Made by a program: the position numbers and the translations under genes. The notes beneath the pieces were generated by a model, which was not told the origin of the DNA, ran no database searches, and saw only the letters and a program-made list of their open reading frames with translations. 64,000 bases of DNA from Corynebacterium variabile (GTDB lineage Bacteria; Actinomycetota; Actinomycetes; Mycobacteriales; Mycobacteriaceae): positions 97,832 through 161,831 of the forward strand of contig NZ_BJNT01000001.1 in assembly GCF_006539825.1 (NCBI RefSeq). Direction: 5' to 3'. This document shows positions 9,012 through 16,830 of this stretch, piece after piece. How positions within the stretch are numbered: position 1 is the stretch's first letter; each line of letters starts with the position of its first letter.

Positions 9012-10283
9012 ATGAGTGCTTCGCGAGTTTTCGCCGGTCGACTGGCCGGTATGATCCTGCTCGGTGCAGACGGCGAGTCCGTCGGCCGGGTCAGGGACGT
9101 GGTCGTGAGTATCGGCGCCCGTCGTCCGCGTGCCCTCGGACTTGTCGTCGAGGTCGCAGGGAAGCGCCGGATCTTCCTCCCTATGCTCCGTATCGCCTCG
9201 ATCGATCCGTCGGAGGTGACGATGAACACCAGCTCGGTGAGTCTGCGTCCCTTCAAATCCCGGTCCGGCGAGGTCTCGGTCATGGACGATCTCATCGGTG
9301 CCCGCGTCCACATCGACGACCCGGAGCATGAGCATCTCACCGGTCGGGCGGTGGAGATCTCCGATGTCGAGCTGGAACTCACCCGCACCCGCGAGTGGGA
9401 CATCAGCCGCGTCGCGGTGATCACCCGCGGCCGACTCGGTCGGCGGTCCTCACCGGCGATCGTCCCGTTCTCCCACGTCCACGGCCTCTCCGCCTCCGGC
9501 GCAGGCCCGCAGGACGCGGACGCCGAACTCATCGCCGAGTTCAAGGAGATGCGCAACGCCGATGTCGCGCAGACCCTCCACGACCTGCCGGTCGACCGTC
9601 GCTACCGGGTCGCCGGTGAGCTCGCCGACGAGCGACTGGCCGACGTTCTCGCCGAGCTGCCCGATGACGAACAGACCGGGATCCTGGAGACACTGACCAT
9701 CGAGCGTGCCGCGGACATCCTCGAGGAGATGGACCCGGATGACGCCGCCGACCTGCTCGGTGAACTGCCCGACGACAAAGCTGACGTCCTGCTGGAGCTC
9801 ATGGACCCGGAGGAGTCCGAGCCGGTGCGTCGTCTGATGAACTTCTCGCCGGACACGGTGGGTGCACTGATGACCCCGGAGCCGCTGGTCCTCACTCCGC
9901 AGGCGACCGTGGCCGAGGCACTGGCCCACGCCCGTAACCCGGAGGTCCCGCTGGCACTGAGCTCTCTGGTCTTCGTGGTGCGTCCACCGCAGGCCACCCC
10001 GACCGGACGCTACCTGGGATGTGTGCACCTGCAGAAGCTGCTGCGCGAACCGCCGTCGACGCTGATCGGCGGTATCCTCGACCTGGATCTCCCCGCCCTG
10101 CGTACCGATGACTCGATCGAGACCGCCGCCCGCTACTTCGCGACCTACAACCTGGTCTGTGGACCGGTGCTGGACGACAACCAGCACCTGCTCGGTGCGG
10201 TGGCGGTCGACGACCTGCTCGACGACCTCCTCCCCGAGGACTGGCGTGACGACGACTGGCGGGAACTCCGCTCCCCCGCCTGA
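9012..10283 (+). CDS. Soluble PRC-barrel / MgtE_N / CBS protein
   Basis: 423 aa without transmembrane segments. Residues 1-150 look like two PRC-barrel modules (GESVGRVRDVVVSIG; IGARVHIDDPEHEHLTG). Residues 175-285 form the MgtE intracellular N domain of short helical repeats (DVLAELPDDEQ, DILEEMDPDDAADLL, DVLLELMDPEE), and residues 285-410 form a CBS pair (VGALMTPEPLVLTPQATV). The MgtE channel domain is absent, so it is a magnesium or nucleotide sensor or a partner, not a transporter by itself. Order corA - this gene - DUF1003 - mrp resembles Rv1239c-Rv1229c. The start follows a leaderless -10 box. Confidence 0.85.
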   Translation: MSASRVFAGRLAGMILLGADGESVGRVRDVVVSIGARRPRALGLVVEVAGKRRIFLPMLRIASIDPSEVTMNTSSVSLRPFKSRSGEVSVMDDLIGARVHIDDPEHEHLTGRAVEISDVELELTRTREWDISRVAVITRGRLGRRSSPAIVPFSHVHGLSASGAGPQDADAELIAEFKEMRNADVAQTLHDLPVDRRYRVAGELADERLADVLAELPDDEQTGILETLTIERAADILEEMDPDDAADLLGELPDDKADVLLELMDPEESEPVRRLMNFSPDTVGALMTPEPLVLTPQATVAEALAHARNPEVPLALSSLVFVVRPPQATPTGRYLGCVHLQKLLREPPSTLIGGILDLDLPALRTDDSIETAARYFATYNLVCGPVLDDNQHLLGAVAVDDLLDDLLPEDWRDDDWRELRSPA

Positions 10284-10356
10284 CCGGCGGACCCTCGCAC
10301 TTCCACTGCACATCCACGGCGCAACTGCAGCCTGACCACCGCTCGAAGGAGGAACC

Positions 10357-10899
10357 GTGCCGGACAACTACGCCCGCACCGACCTGGACACCCCCACCGG
10401 GGCACGACGGAAGAAGCTGTTCTCCTTCGACGGGGACGCCATCGGTGTCGGCGCCGAACGGGTGGCCCGCTTCCTCGGCACCGGCAGCTATCTCCTGTGG
10501 CAGACCGTATTCGTCATCATCTGGATCCTGCTCAATATCGGCGGCATGTGGTGGAACTGGGACCCCTACCCGTTCATCCTGCTCAACCTGGCCTTCTCGA
10601 CGCAGGCCGCCTATGCTGCACCTCTGATCCTGCTCGCCCAGAACCGGCAGGACGACCGCGACCGCGTCTCCCTCAACGAGGACCGTCGGCGCACCGCCGA
10701 AACGAAGGCGGACACCGAGTTCCTCGCCCGTGAGCTCGCCGGCCTGCGGATCGCCGTGGGTGAGAACGTGACCCGCGACTACCTGCGTCATGAACTCGAC
10801 GACCTCACCGATCTGCTCCACCGTATCGAGGACAAGCTCGAGGACCGCGAGCATGACGACCATGACAGCCAGGACGGCCACTCTGACCGGCCTCGGTGA
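10357..10899 (+). CDS. DUF1003 membrane protein
   Basis: 180 aa. After an N-terminal basic stretch, two membrane helices (YLLWQTVFVIIWILLNIGG and YPFILLNLAFSTQAAYAAPLILL) are followed by NRQDDRDR, the DUF1003 signature, and a long charged helical tail ending in an Asp/His-rich sequence. AAGGAGG lies 4 nt before the GTG start, one of the few classical ribosome binding sites here, so it is probably translated from a message shared with the upstream gene (73-nt gap). The function of the family is not known. Confidence 0.85.
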   Translation: MPDNYARTDLDTPTGARRKKLFSFDGDAIGVGAERVARFLGTGSYLLWQTVFVIIWILLNIGGMWWNWDPYPFILLNLAFSTQAAYAAPLILLAQNRQDDRDRVSLNEDRRRTAETKADTEFLARELAGLRIAVGENVTRDYLRHELDDLTDLLHRIEDKLEDREHDDHDSQDGHSDRPR

Positions 10900-10915
10900 T
10901 CCGGTCGGCCGGGTG

Positions 10916-10921
10916 TAACAT
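10916..10921 (+). promoter_or_regulatory. -10 box, probable leaderless promoter of mrp
   Basis: TAACAT ends 8 nt before ATG 10930; no Shine-Dalgarno is present. Confidence 0.5.
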
Positions 10922-10929
10922 GCCGGGTG

Positions 10930-12060
10930 ATGTCTACTGTCACTGAAGAGGCTGTCCGCAGCGCGCTGTCGTCGGTTGAGGACCCGGAGCTCAACCGCCC
11001 CATCACCGATCTCGGCATGGTGAAATCCGTGACCGTCAACGGGGACGAGGTCGCGGTCGAGATCTATCTCACCATCGCCGGATGCCCCATGAAATCCACC
11101 CTGACCGACCGCACGCGGGAGGCCACGGAGAGTGTCGACGGGGTCACGAAGGCCACCGTCACCACCGACGTGATGACCGATGAGCAGCGTCGCGAGCTGC
11201 GTCTGAAGGTCCGTGGCTCGACCACGGAACCGGTCATCCCCTTCGCCCAGCCGGATTCGACGACCCGGGTCTACGCCGTGGCGTCCGGTAAGGGTGGTGT
11301 GGGCAAGTCCTCCGTCACCGTGAACCTGGCCACCGCGCTGGCCGCGCGCGGGCTCAACGTCGGCATCGTCGACGCGGACATCTACGGTCACTCCGTGCCC
11401 CACCTCATGGGCTCCACCGCCCTGCCGAACCAGGTGGACGACATGATCATCCCGCCACAGTCGCACGGCGTGAAGCTGATCTCCATCGGGCACTTCCTCG
11501 AGGGAAACTCCCCGGTCATCTGGCGCGGACCGATGCTGCACCGAGCGATCCAGCAGTTCCTCTCCGACGTCTTCTGGGGCGATCTGGACGTGCTTCTCCT
11601 CGACCTGCCGCCCGGTACCGGTGATGTGGCGATCTCGGTGGCACAGCTGGTCCCGAACGCCGAACTGCTCATCGTGACGACCCCGCAGGCCGCGGCCGCA
11701 GAGGTCGCCGAGCGTGCCGGCTCGATCTCCCAGCAGACCCGGCAGCGCATCGGTGGTGTGATCGAGAACATGGCCGCCATGGTTCTGCCCGACGGGACCG
11801 TGATGGATGTCTTCGGTTCCGGTGGCGGTCAGCACGTCGCCGACCGGCTGTCCGAGATCACCGGTTCCCCGGTACCGCTGATGGCCTCGATCCCGCTGGA
11901 CCCGGACCTGCGCGTCGGGGGTGACGTGGGTAACCCGATCGCCGTGTCCCAGCCGGACTCACCTGCCGGCGTCGCTCTCGTCGCGCTGGCCGACAAGCTG
12001 GTGACCCGCCGTCAGTCGCTGGCAGGACGCCCGCTGAACCTCGGCGTCACCCGGAACTGA
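10930..12060 (+). CDS. mrp: Mrp/ApbC-type iron-sulfur carrier ATPase
   Basis: A cytosolic P-loop ATPase thought to carry iron-sulfur clusters to apo-proteins; 376 aa. An N-terminal MIP18/DUF59 domain (about residues 1-85, with IAGCPMKSTL) precedes the deviant Walker A GKGGVGKSS, then a switch segment (VDADIYGHSVP) and DLPPGTGD. The CxxC that bridges the cluster in many Mrp/Nbp35 proteins is replaced: the segment between IENMAAM and FGSGGGQ has no cysteine. It is convergent with tatB across 37 nt. Synteny with sigE-tatB-mrp of other actinobacteria is clear. Confidence 0.92.
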   Translation: MSTVTEEAVRSALSSVEDPELNRPITDLGMVKSVTVNGDEVAVEIYLTIAGCPMKSTLTDRTREATESVDGVTKATVTTDVMTDEQRRELRLKVRGSTTEPVIPFAQPDSTTRVYAVASGKGGVGKSSVTVNLATALAARGLNVGIVDADIYGHSVPHLMGSTALPNQVDDMIIPPQSHGVKLISIGHFLEGNSPVIWRGPMLHRAIQQFLSDVFWGDLDVLLLDLPPGTGDVAISVAQLVPNAELLIVTTPQAAAAEVAERAGSISQQTRQRIGGVIENMAAMVLPDGTVMDVFGSGGGQHVADRLSEITGSPVPLMASIPLDPDLRVGGDVGNPIAVSQPDSPAGVALVALADKLVTRRQSLAGRPLNLGVTRN

Positions 12061-12097
12061 TCCCCCGTAGTACCCCGCCACGATGAGGGAAACCGTC

Positions 12098-12625
12098 CTA
12101 GAGGACGTCCCCCTCGTCCATGGCTCCCCAGTCCGCTCCGCCGTCGGTCTTCTTCTGACCGGCGGCGGTGGTGTCTCCGGCTGCGGAAGACTCAGAAGAT
12201 TCAGTAGTCTCAGCGGGCGCAGCGGACTCAACCGACGCTGCAGGTGCCTGACTGGAGGCCCCGGTGGACCGGGTGGACGCAGAAGCCGACCCACCCTGAC
12301 CGGTGACCGCGCTGCTGACCCCGCGGGCCGAGGCCTCGATGTCGCGGAAGAACTCGGGGTCGTCGTCGAGCAGGGCCTTGCTCACGAGACCGCGGGCCCC
12401 CATGCGCCGCATGTCGTTGATCTGCGACAGCGGCTTACGGAAGTCCTCGAAGTCCTCCTTGAAGTCATCCCCCAGTTCCTCTTTCGCCGAGGTGATCGCA
12501 CCCCGCGCGGCATGGATCATCGCCTTGACGTCCGTGATGATCCGGGGCAGCCGTTCCGGGCCGACCACGATGATGCCGACGATAACCAGGATGAGGATCT
12601 CGCCCCATCCGACGCTGGAGAACAC
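12098..12625 (-). CDS. tatB: Sec-independent translocase protein TatB
   Basis: Part of the TatBC receptor for twin-arginine signal peptides in the inner membrane; 175 aa. One N-terminal helix (WGEILILVIVGIIVVGPERLP) carries the TatA/B hinge, followed by an amphipathic helix (MIHAARGAITSAKEELG) and a long Ala/Ser/Glu-rich disordered tail, as in actinobacterial TatB. It is the third gene of the minus-strand group sigE - anti-sigma - tatB, 45 nt after the anti-sigma gene. Confidence 0.93.
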   Translation of the reverse strand: MFSSVGWGEILILVIVGIIVVGPERLPRIITDVKAMIHAARGAITSAKEELGDDFKEDFEDFRKPLSQINDMRRMGARGLVSKALLDDDPEFFRDIEASARGVSSAVTGQGGSASASTRSTGASSQAPAASVESAAPAETTESSESSAAGDTTAAGQKKTDGGADWGAMDEGDVL

Positions 12626-12670
12626 CGTGTTCCACCTGACTTCCTGCTCTGTGCCCTGACCCGGGTGATT

Positions 12671-13066
12671 CTACCGCCGACCCCGCCCAGTCTGCGACAC
12701 ACGCAGCATGCGACGTACAGAGGTGGACAACCTGGCACCCAGCGACTCAGGGCGTCGGCGCCCGTCGAGCCCCACCCCGTCGTGGTCGTCCGCGTCGCCG
12801 GACGCGGCATCCCGCTCCCCGCAGGACGCCGGGATCCCGGTCAGCCTGTCGAGCAACGCCCCCGGGGCATGGACCTCAGACATCGTGCCTGCCTGGTCAC
12901 GCATGCGTGCCGCCGCCTGGCGCTGTGCGCGGACCTCCTCGCGACAGTCACTGCAGTGCACCAGGTGCACCTTCGCGCGGCTTTCCGCACCGGCGGACAA
13001 CTCTCCGTCCACCAGTGCTGCGACAGCTTCGGTCGTCAGATGGCCGACATCATTTCCCGACCACAT
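12671..13066 (-). CDS. cseE: Zinc-containing anti-sigma factor (CseE/RseA type)
   Basis: 131 aa, cytosolic. The zf-HC2/ZAS signature is the H-x3-C-x2-C segment HLVHCSDC near residue 35, preceded by the helix [17 protein letters not shown] that contacts sigma region 4. Its start lies inside the end of sigE (17-nt overlap), the usual coupled arrangement that keeps sigma and anti-sigma in balance. In C. glutamicum the equivalent protein, CseE, restrains SigE under surface stress; I infer the same here. The Arg-rich C-terminal half is poorly conserved. Confidence 0.88.
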   Translation of the reverse strand: MWSGNDVGHLTTEAVAALVDGELSAGAESRAKVHLVHCSDCREEVRAQRQAAARMRDQAGTMSEVHAPGALLDRLTGIPASCGERDAASGDADDHDGVGLDGRRRPESLGARLSTSVRRMLRVSQTGRGRR

Positions 13067-13676
13067 AGCTCAGCTCCCCGGCCGTCCGGTCCAGGGCCGC
13101 CCGCAGCTGGGCACGGGCCCGGTGGATCCGGGAACGCACGGTACCCATCTTCAGTCCGAGGGTGTCGGCGATCTCCTCGTAGCTGAGGTCCAGTCCGTCA
13201 CAGAGCACCACGGCCACGCGAAACTCCGGTGAGAGGTCGTCCAGTGCCCGGGCCAGTGCCGGGTCGAGGTGGTTGAACTCGAAGACGCGCTCGGGGCCGG
13301 GGTGCTCCCCGGCGACCCGCTCATAGTCCTCGGGCAGTGCCTCCATCCGGACGGTGGCCCGGTGGCGGACCATGTCGAGGAAGAGGTTTGTGGTGATGCG
13401 GTGCAGCCAGCCCTCGAAGGTCCCGGGGCGGTAACTCTTCAGCGACCGGAAGACGCGCATGAAGGTGTCTTGGGTGAGGTCCTCGGCGTCCTGCCGGTTA
13501 CCGGAGAGGCTGTAGGCGAGGCGGTAGACACCGTCCGCGTGCTCGGCGACGAGATCCCCCCACTCCGGCATGTCCGCTTCTCCGCGGTCGAAGGCGCCGG
13601 TGCCGGAGACTGGGTCGCCGTCGGCGGAGGCACCGGAGGTGGGGTCGGGGGACACTGCGGAAGTCATGCGTTCCAT
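13050..13676 (-). CDS. sigE: ECF RNA polymerase sigma factor SigE
   Basis: 208 aa. Region 2 (about residues 45-110) contains [20 protein letters not shown]; region 4 (about 145-200) contains [19 protein letters not shown], the recognition helix-turn-helix. A Ser/Gly/Asp-rich N-terminal tail of about 30 residues precedes region 2. I used ATG 13676; ATG 13667 is equally possible. It overlaps the anti-sigma gene and is divergent from an O-methyltransferase, the same order as Rv1220c-Rv1224. It controls envelope and surface-stress genes in related species. Confidence 0.92.
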   Translation of the reverse strand: MERMTSAVSPDPTSGASADGDPVSGTGAFDRGEADMPEWGDLVAEHADGVYRLAYSLSGNRQDAEDLTQDTFMRVFRSLKSYRPGTFEGWLHRITTNLFLDMVRHRATVRMEALPEDYERVAGEHPGPERVFEFNHLDPALARALDDLSPEFRVAVVLCDGLDLSYEEIADTLGLKMGTVRSRIHRARAQLRAALDRTAGELSYVVGK

Positions 13677-13852
13677 TCTGGGTCACCGGGGTTGAGGTGC
13701 GGTACGGACCGGCTGGACGTTCTCTGTGAACCACCGGCATACCGCGGAGACTACTTGTTCCACCGACGAACATACAGGACGGCAACCCCAGACGAACAGC
13801 GCTTTCCCCGACTCGCCGGTACCTCCTCCGTCGGTCGGGGGTGGCCTCCCCC

Positions 13853-13858
13853 TAAGCT
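13853..13858 (+). promoter_or_regulatory. -10 box of the O-methyltransferase gene
   Basis: TAAGCT ends 7 nt before GTG 13866, in the 189-nt gap shared with the divergent sigE. It fits a leaderless transcript. Confidence 0.5.
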
Positions 13859-13865
13859 GGGCCCT

Positions 13866-14543
13866 GTGAATGTCAATACCGGATCAGCCCTCGACGCCGT
13901 GCGCACCTACATCAACGGCACCGCCGCCTCCGACGACAACCTCGACCGGGCGCAGACCGCCGCCGACGAGTTCGGTCTGCTGAGCCCGGATGCCGCGACC
14001 GGCGAGTTCCTCTCGTTCCTCGCCGCCCGCGCGACCGGTTCCGCCCAGCCCAGCGCCGTGGTCATGTCCCCGGCCTGTGGTGTCATCGGCCTGTATCTGT
14101 TCGCCGGGTTCCGTGGTGCCGGTAAGGAGCCGGTCGGCCACGTCACCTGCATCGACCCTGAGGCGCAGCATCAGAAGCTCGCGAAGGAGGCCTTCACCTC
14201 CGTGGGCCTGCGTCCCACCGCCTTCCGCTTCGTGCCCTCCGCCCCACTCGACGGCATCGGCCGCCTGGCGACCGACTCCTACGACATCATCGTCGCCGAC
14301 GTGGACCCTGAGCTGCTCTCCGCCGCGGTCGACAATGCCCTGCCGGCGCTGCGCACCGGTGGCGTCCTCGTGCTTCTCGACGCCCTCCTCGACGGCGCGC
14401 CCGGGGATCCGGCCCGGACCGACCGTCAGACCGAGGCCGCCCGCGCCGCCGAGGTCCACCTGCGCGAGCTGGTGGACGCCGGCACCGTCTCGACCTCACG
14501 GCTGCCGCTGGGTGCGGGCATGACAGTCATCACCCGGCGCTGA
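13866..14543 (+). CDS. SAM-dependent O-methyltransferase-like protein (Rv1220c type)
   Basis: 225 aa, the size of class I catechol-type O-methyltransferases. SAM-binding features are weak but present: SPACGVIGLYLFAG as motif I, VTCIDPEAQHQKLAKEAF with the acidic residue that binds ribose, YDIIVADVDPELL, and GGVLVLLDALLDG as motif IV. The glycine-rich motif I is degenerate. The start is GTG 13866, 7 nt after a TAAGCT -10 box; the frame is open far upstream, but that part is antisense to sigE. The substrate is unknown. The link to sigE is conserved in mycobacteria and corynebacteria. Confidence 0.8.
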   Translation: MNVNTGSALDAVRTYINGTAASDDNLDRAQTAADEFGLLSPDAATGEFLSFLAARATGSAQPSAVVMSPACGVIGLYLFAGFRGAGKEPVGHVTCIDPEAQHQKLAKEAFTSVGLRPTAFRFVPSAPLDGIGRLATDSYDIIVADVDPELLSAAVDNALPALRTGGVLVLLDALLDGAPGDPARTDRQTEAARAAEVHLRELVDAGTVSTSRLPLGAGMTVITRR

Positions 14544-14550
14544 ACGGTGC

Positions 14551-14556
14551 TATCGT
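14551..14556 (+). promoter_or_regulatory. -10 box of dedA
   Basis: TATCGT ends 7 nt before GTG 14564; leaderless pattern. Confidence 0.45.
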
Positions 14557-14563
14557 TCCTCCG

Positions 14564-15277
14564 GTGAATTCCATCACCGACTTCTATCACAGCGTCACCG
14601 ACGTCGAGCACATCGTCTCGAGCTTCGGACTGATCGGCATCGCCCTGGTCCTCTTCGCCGAGACCGGGCTGCTCATCGGTTTCTTCCTGCCGGGCGACTC
14701 CCTGCTCTTCGTCGCCGGACTGTTCACCGGCGGGGACAACCCCGTGTTCCCGCTGTGGCAGCTCCTGGCCGTCGCCGTCGTCTTCGCCGTCATCGGCGAC
14801 CAGACCGGCTACCAGATCGGACGGTGGGCCGGCCCGCCGATCCTGCGCTCCCGGGCGGCACGGTTGATCGGCGAGGAACGGATCGGCAAGGCACAGGACT
14901 TCTTCGCGACCCGCGGCCCGCACGCGGTCATCCTCGCCCGGTTCGTCCCGGTCATCCGCACCATCGTCCCGGTCCTCGCCGGCATCAGCGGTATGGAACG
15001 CCGCCGCTTCATTCCCTACAACATCATCGGCGGCGTGGCCTGGGCCTGCATCATTCCCGTCGCCGGGTACTTCCTCGGCGGTGTGGACTTCATCCGCGCC
15101 CATGTCGACCTCATCATCATCCTGCTCATCGCACTGTCGGTGATCCCGCTGGCCCTGGAATGGTGGCGCGGACGCCGCCAGGGGCGGGAGGACGCCGCGT
15201 CCGCCGGAGGAGCCACTACCGGCGTGAACGGCACAGACTCCGCCACCACAGCCCCGGTCCCGCCGCCCGCCTCCTGA
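14564..15277 (+). CDS. DedA family membrane protein
   Basis: 237 aa, polytopic. Carries the family motifs FFLPGDSLLFVAGLF (re-entrant loop), GDQTGYQIGRWAG and ARFVPVIRTIVPVLAGISG, and a final helix before a Gly/Ala/Thr-rich tail. DedA (SNARE-associated/VTT) proteins are linked to polyprenyl-phosphate or phospholipid flipping and to membrane-potential homeostasis. The GTG start follows a -10 box at 7 nt. The gene lies 20 nt after the methyltransferase and just before the GH32-like gene. Confidence 0.88.
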   Translation: MNSITDFYHSVTDVEHIVSSFGLIGIALVLFAETGLLIGFFLPGDSLLFVAGLFTGGDNPVFPLWQLLAVAVVFAVIGDQTGYQIGRWAGPPILRSRAARLIGEERIGKAQDFFATRGPHAVILARFVPVIRTIVPVLAGISGMERRRFIPYNIIGGVAWACIIPVAGYFLGGVDFIRAHVDLIIILLIALSVIPLALEWWRGRRQGREDAASAGGATTGVNGTDSATTAPVPPPAS

Positions 15278-15284
15278 CCGCTGG

Positions 15285-15290
15285 TATACA
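15285..15290 (+). promoter_or_regulatory. -10 box of the GH32-like gene
   Basis: TATACA ends 7 nt before GTG 15298; leaderless pattern. It lies just after the dedA stop, so the GH32-like gene has its own promoter. Confidence 0.55.
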
Positions 15291-15297
15291 GGGGTTC

Positions 15298-16830
15298 GTG
15301 AATCGCTTTCGACCTGAACTCCATGTGACCGCGGAGACCGGTGTCCTCGAGGCACCGGCCGGAGCCGTCAGGCAGGGTGATGCCCTGCACGTCTTCCACC
15401 AGTTCCGACCCACCCCGGACTCCGGCGCCCGCTGGGCGCACCAGATGGCGACCGGTCTCCCCTACGGCTGGGACGTCTGTGACGACGTCCTCGCTCCCGA
15501 AGGCGACGAGATCGACTGCCTGGCCGGATCCTCCGTCCTGGTCGGTGACGGCACCGTGGAACTGTTCTTCGTGACCACCACCCCCACCGACGGGGAGGCT
15601 GTCCGGGGCTCCGATCTGCCCCATGGCCGGCGCGGCCCCCGGGACTTCCGGATCCAACGCGCCCGGATCTCCGATCTCGCCGCCATCTCCGACGACGTCT
15701 CCGATGACCCGAGCGTCGTACGCCGGGAGGTCGACCGTCTCGGTCCGGTGGAGATCGACGACTCAGCCCACCCGGTCACCGCACTGGTGACTCCGAGCGT
15801 CATCCGGCACGACGACGGCTGGCTGATGGTCGCCCTTGACCTCGTCGACGACACCGCCGCCGACATCGTCGTGCTCACCTCCGGTGACCGGCAGCTCTGG
15901 ACCGTCCTCGGTCCGCTGGAGATCACCGGGGACTCCCCTGACGCCGCCGTGCCGGAGGGACGCCCTTTCGCCCCGCGTATCGTCACCATGAGCGACGAAC
16001 TCACCGACGAGACCAGCGACGTACTGTTCATCACCTACCCGGCAGACGGTGCTGACGGCGGCGAAGAGAGCGTCGGGGAGAACGCGGGCTACCTGGTCGG
16101 TACCCTCTCCGGGACAGTCTTCACGGTCGAGACCGGGTTCCAGCTCTTCGACAACGGCCACGACTTCACCCGGCCCAGGGTCGTCCAGGGTATCCCGGGC
16201 GTCCAGCCTGTCATCGTGGGCCTGGTGGGGACCTTCCCCGGCAACGGCTCAGCTACCTGGGCGAACTGCCTGTCGGTCCCCCGTTTCCTCACCCTGCGCG
16301 GCGGGCACCTGCACCAGGACATCGTCGGTGTACCGTCGGCGGTACGCTCCTACACCGACCGCGCGGCCGTCTTCACCGCCCAGCTCGACGTCTCCGCCGG
16401 ATCGGTGACTGTCTCCCTCCTCGATGAGAAGGACGGAATGCTGGCCACCGTGCGGCACTCCGGCGACCGTGTCAAGGTCTCCAGGCCCTCCAGGGACGGT
16501 TCCGGTGACGTACGCACCGCAGAGCTGGCCGACGGCGACTCGGACACCCTCACCATCCTCGTCGACGGTCCGGTGTGCGAGGTCTTCGCCGACGGCGGGC
16601 TTGTCTCGCTGACCAGTTCGCTCCACGGCGAAGCGCCGTTCGCGAAGTTCCGGGTGGACACCGCCGCCGGGGCCCGCGTCCTGTCGGCGATGGAGTCACT
16701 GGGACGCCGTCTGCAGCGTCGACTGGCCCAGCTCGACAACCCGGAGGAGCAGGAGCGTCTCATCGCCGAGGCGGCACTGGCGGACCGGGATCTCGCCACG
16801 GAGCTCAGCGCCGGGGATGTGGCGGACTAG
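15298..16830 (+). CDS. GH32-like beta-fructosidase homologue, probably catalytically inactive
   Basis: 510 aa with no signal peptide. The start HVTAETGVLEAPAGAVRQG then HVFHQFRP and WAHQMATGLPYGW aligns by eye with the first blade of GH32 sucrose/fructan hydrolases, where W-M-N-D-P-N-G provides the nucleophile Asp; here that position reads LEAPAG. The RDP motif is altered to RGPRDFRIQRA, and no E-C-P acid/base motif is visible. The C-terminal beta-sandwich is well kept (VCEVFADGGLVSLTSS). So the fold seems conserved and the active site lost, which suggests a binding or regulatory role (inference). It overlaps the opposing gene by 4 nt. Confidence 0.7.
   Translation: MNRFRPELHVTAETGVLEAPAGAVRQGDALHVFHQFRPTPDSGARWAHQMATGLPYGWDVCDDVLAPEGDEIDCLAGSSVLVGDGTVELFFVTTTPTDGEAVRGSDLPHGRRGPRDFRIQRARISDLAAISDDVSDDPSVVRREVDRLGPVEIDDSAHPVTALVTPSVIRHDDGWLMVALDLVDDTAADIVVLTSGDRQLWTVLGPLEITGDSPDAAVPEGRPFAPRIVTMSDELTDETSDVLFITYPADGADGGEESVGENAGYLVGTLSGTVFTVETGFQLFDNGHDFTRPRVVQGIPGVQPVIVGLVGTFPGNGSATWANCLSVPRFLTLRGGHLHQDIVGVPSAVRSYTDRAAVFTAQLDVSAGSVTVSLLDEKDGMLATVRHSGDRVKVSRPSRDGSGDVRTAELADGDSDTLTILVDGPVCEVFADGGLVSLTSSLHGEAPFAKFRVDTAAGARVLSAMESLGRRLQRRLAQLDNPEEQERLIAEAALADRDLATELSAGDVAD

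Noticed and set aside
9892..11835. Minus-strand open frame of 647 codons across three plus-strand genes
   Set aside because: It crosses the well-supported MgtE_N, DUF1003 and mrp genes; a random open frame of high-GC DNA.
13677..13865. ECF-type autoregulated promoter for sigE (GGAAC at 13761-13757, minus strand)
   Set aside because: The nearest GGTT lies 24 nt away, too far for a -10 element of this class; not convincing.
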